Both the position numbers and the translations under genes were made by a program. Shown here piece after piece: positions 4,836-6,667 of a DNA stretch of 6,667 nucleotides; position 1 is the first letter of the stretch; every line of letters starts with the position of its first letter. Source of the DNA: Rhodobacteraceae bacterium UBA996 (lineage in GTDB: Bacteria; Pseudomonadota; Alphaproteobacteria; Rhodobacterales; Rhodobacteraceae); assembly GCA_002291955.1 (NCBI GenBank), contig DBBA01000260.1, positions 1-6,667 on the forward strand. The letters are read 5' to 3'. The notes beneath the pieces were generated by a model that had not been told where the DNA came from, made no database searches, and saw only the letters and a list, made by a program, of their open reading frames with translations.

Positions 4836-4930
4836 CCGGACAGGCCCAGCCCGTCCGGTCCCGGGCCTTGCCCCGGGATCGCCCCCCGCCAGCGCGTTGC
4901 GCCCGCGGGGGCGTTTGCCGTTTGGTTGGT
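4836..4930. terminator. Cluster of hairpins between the membrane-protein gene and ffh
   Basis: Three dyads follow the stop at 4800: CCGGAC/GTCCGG (4836-4841, 4853-4858), TCCCGGG/CCCGGGA with a 6-base loop (4859-4865, 4872-4878), and CGCCC/GGGCG (4900-4904, 4909-4913). The last is followed by TTTGCCGTTTGGTTGG, the only T-rich run in this interval, and is the best terminator candidate on the plus strand. They could equally be structure in an ffh leader, since no clear ffh promoter is visible. Confidence 0.35.
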
Positions 4931-4950
4931 CCCGGCCCGGGGCCTGTGTC

Positions 4951-4959
4951 GAAGGAGGG
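4951..4959 (+). promoter_or_regulatory. Strong ribosome binding site of ffh
   Basis: GAAGGAGGG, close to the full anti-16S complement, ends 5 bases before the ATG at 4965. It decides the start: an out-of-frame ATG at 4960 touches it, and the long in-frame extension upstream to 4578 belongs to other genes and non-coding DNA. Confidence 0.85.
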
Positions 4960-4964
4960 ATGCG

Positions 4965-6476
4965 ATGTTCGAGAACCTGTCCGAACGCCTGTCCGGTGTC
5001 TTCGACCGGCTGACGAAGCAGGGCGCCCTGTCCGAGGCCGATGTGGCCACCGCCCTGCGCGAGGTGCGCGTGGCGCTTCTGGAAGCCGACGTGTCCCTGC
5101 CCGTGGCGCGCGATTTCGTCGCCGCCGTGCAGAAGAAGGCGACGGGCCAGTCGGTGACGAAATCGGTCACGCCCGGCCAGCAGGTCGTCAAGATCGTGCA
5201 CGACGAACTGGTGCATGTGCTGCGCGGCGACGGCCCCGCCGATGCGCTCAAGATCGACAACCCGCCCGCCGCGATCCTGATGGTCGGCCTGCAGGGCGGC
5301 GGCAAGACCACGACCACGGCGAAGATCGCAAGGCGGCTGAAGGAGCGCGAGGGCAAGCGCGTCCTGATGGCGTCCCTCGACACCAACCGCCCCGCGGCCA
5401 TGGACCAGCTGGCGATCCTCGGGACCCAGATCGGCGTGGACACCCTGCCCATCGTCAAGGGCCAGTCGGCGGTGGACATCGCGCGGCGGGCGAAGACCCA
5501 AGGCTCGCTCGGTGGCTACGACGTGGTGATGTACGACACCGCCGGCCGCCTGCAGATCGACGAGACCCTGATGGCCGAGGTGGCCGAGGTGTCCCGCATC
5601 GCCGACCCGCGCGAGACGCTGCTTGTGGTGGACGGCCTGACCGGCCAGGTCGCGGTCGAGGTCGCGCAGGAATTCGACGCCCGCGTGGGCATCACCGGCG
5701 TCGTGCTGACCCGGATGGACGGCGACGGGCGCGGCGGCGCGGCGCTGTCGATGCGCGCGGTCACCGGCAAGCCGATCCGCTTTGTCGGTCTGGGCGAAAA
5801 GCTCGACGCGCTGGAGACGTTCGAGGCCGAGCGCATCGCGGGCCGAATCCTCGGCATGGGCGACATCGTGGCCCTCGTCGAAAAGGCGCAGGAGGTGCTC
5901 GAGGCCGAACAGGCCGAACGCATGGCCAAGCGCTTTGCCAAGGGTCAGTTCAACATGAACGACCTCAAGGGCCAGCTTGAACAGATGCTCAAGATGGGCG
6001 GCATGGAAGGGCTGATGGGAATGATGCCCGGCATGGGCAAGATGAAGTCCCAGATGGCCGATGCCGGGTTTGACGACCGGACGCTGCGCCGCCAGATCGC
6101 GCTGATCCAGTCGATGACCAAGAAGGAACGCGCCAACCCCGACCTGTTGCAGGCATCGCGCAAGAAGCGGATCGCGGCGGGGGCGGGCCTTGATGTGGCC
6201 GAACTGAACCGGCTTCTGAAGATGCAGCGGCAGATGGCCGATGTGATGAAGAAGATGGGCAAGGGCGGGATGATGAAAAAGGCCCTGCGCCAGATGATGG
6301 GCAAGGGTGGCCCGTCGGCCGAGGATATGGCCGCGGCGCGGGCGGAACTCGCCAAGGGCGGGATGCCGAAGCTGCCTGCGGGCGGGCTTGGGGGCATGGG
6401 CGGCGGTTTCCCCGGCATGGGCGGCGGCGGGCTGAAGCTGCCCCCCGGCCTGTCGGGCTTCGGGCGCAAGAAGTGA
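4965..6476 (+). CDS. ffh: Signal recognition particle protein Ffh (SRP54 GTPase)
   Basis: Ffh binds signal sequences of nascent membrane proteins, associates with 4.5S RNA and docks with FtsY to deliver ribosomes to the SecYEG translocon. The 503-residue product is complete. The helical N domain covers about 1-90 (MFENLSERLSGVFDRL at the start, ALLEADVSLPVARDFV). The GTPase domain covers about 100-297, with P-loop GLQGGGKT (108-115), DTNRPAA (139-145), DTAGRL (191-196) and TRMD (249-252) in place of TKxD, then GDGRGGAALS. The M domain follows from about 320, with Met-rich segments (GLMGMMPGMGKM) and the RNA-binding SRKKRIAAGAG (398-408). The C-terminal tail of about 30 residues is Gly/Met-rich and ends FGRKK; it is longer than in E. 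coli Ffh (453 residues) but usual, as I recall, for this group. A strong ribosome binding site precedes it. The next gene starts 4 bp after the stop, so it is likely co-transcribed. Confidence 0.98.
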   Translation: MFENLSERLSGVFDRLTKQGALSEADVATALREVRVALLEADVSLPVARDFVAAVQKKATGQSVTKSVTPGQQVVKIVHDELVHVLRGDGPADALKIDNPPAAILMVGLQGGGKTTTTAKIARRLKEREGKRVLMASLDTNRPAAMDQLAILGTQIGVDTLPIVKGQSAVDIARRAKTQGSLGGYDVVMYDTAGRLQIDETLMAEVAEVSRIADPRETLLVVDGLTGQVAVEVAQEFDARVGITGVVLTRMDGDGRGGAALSMRAVTGKPIRFVGLGEKLDALETFEAERIAGRILGMGDIVALVEKAQEVLEAEQAERMAKRFAKGQFNMNDLKGQLEQMLKMGGMEGLMGMMPGMGKMKSQMADAGFDDRTLRRQIALIQSMTKKERANPDLLQASRKKRIAAGAGLDVAELNRLLKMQRQMADVMKKMGKGGMMKKALRQMMGKGGPSAEDMAAARAELAKGGMPKLPAGGLGGMGGGFPGMGGGGLKLPPGLSGFGRKK

Positions 6477-6480
6477 CCCC

Positions 6481-6667
6481 ATGCTGATGGCGACGACCGT
6501 CCATATCCCGACGATCGACACCGATCGCCTGCGCCTGCGGGCGCCGCGGCTGTCGGACTTCGATGCCTACGCAGCGTTCCGCGGCGGTGAGCGGTCGCGC
6601 ACCGTGGGCGGACCGTTCCCGCGCGCCGAGTCGTTCAACCACCTGTGCGGGGTCGTCGGCCACTGGC
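6481..6667 (+). CDS. GNAT family N-acetyltransferase, N-terminal part (runs off the window)
   Basis: The 62 visible residues read MLMATTVHIPTIDTDRLRLR, then APRLSDFDAYAAFRGGERSR and TVGGPFPRAESFNHLCGVVG before HW at the edge. The T(D/E)RLRLR...DFDAYAAF opening is typical of RimJ/RimL-like GNAT proteins, which transfer an acetyl group from acetyl-CoA to amino groups; the acetyl-CoA-binding motif lies beyond the window. It begins 4 bp after the ffh stop, so it is probably in the same transcript. AAGAAG (6468-6473), inside the ffh end, is a weak ribosome binding site 7 bases before ATG 6481; ATG at 6487 is the alternative start. The substrate is unknown and nothing ties its activity to SRP. Confidence 0.85.
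   Translation, partial: MLMATTVHIPTIDTDRLRLRAPRLSDFDAYAAFRGGERSRTVGGPFPRAESFNHLCGVVGHW

Noticed and set aside
4728..6521. A 597-residue open frame antisense to ffh, His- and Leu-rich.
   Set aside because: It mirrors the ffh codon pattern in GC-rich DNA, has no domain-like pattern and spans the ends of two other genes; ffh itself is certain on the opposite strand.
1..6667. CRISPR array, transposase, phage or defence genes.
   Set aside because: No regularly spaced direct repeats and no matching protein motifs are visible; all clear genes are housekeeping, regulatory, transport or uncharacterised.

Overview
The window looks like a chromosomal segment of a high-GC alphaproteobacterium, most likely of the Rhodobacteraceae. 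The grounds are the very G+C-rich codon use, an atpI-atpB pair heading an F0 operon, an Ffh with a Met/Gly-rich C-terminus followed directly by a GNAT gene, and a GC-rich dispersed repeat of a kind I associate from memory with that family. No mobile element, tRNA, rRNA or CRISPR array is visible.

Layout. (1) 1-821, minus strand: the 5' part of atpB, cut by the window edge, and the complete atpI, overlapping by 11 bp and served by a good sigma-70-type promoter at 861-889. (2) 1050-1475, plus strand: a lone ArsR-type regulator, divergent from atpI, with a CAACC/GGTTG dyad over its presumed -35 element and a C-terminus formed by read-through into a GC-rich repeat. (3) 1462-3256, minus strand: a two-gene LysR regulator-EamA/DMT exporter operon with an 8 bp start/stop overlap. 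The exporter frame is broken by an in-frame TGA (1570-1572) where a Trp is expected, and the remaining 35 codons are intact downstream. (4) 3257-3737: a 481 bp gene-free stretch. (5) 3738-4211, plus strand: a small predicted secreted protein of unknown function built on a duplicated motif, followed by a GC-rich terminator-like hairpin. (6) 4321-4800, plus strand: an uncharacterised two-helix membrane protein, probably translated from a leaderless mRNA. (7) 4965-6476, plus strand: ffh, the protein subunit of the signal recognition particle, with a strong ribosome binding site. (8) 6481 to the window end, plus strand: the N-terminal part of a GNAT acetyltransferase.

Most of the window is housekeeping (ATP synthase F0, SRP) with small regulatory and transport genes between. 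I see no multi-gene novel system. The points most worth a second look are the nonsense codon in the DMT exporter, the repeat-derived tail of the ArsR protein, the overlap of an operator-like dyad with a leaderless promoter, and the internally duplicated secreted protein.
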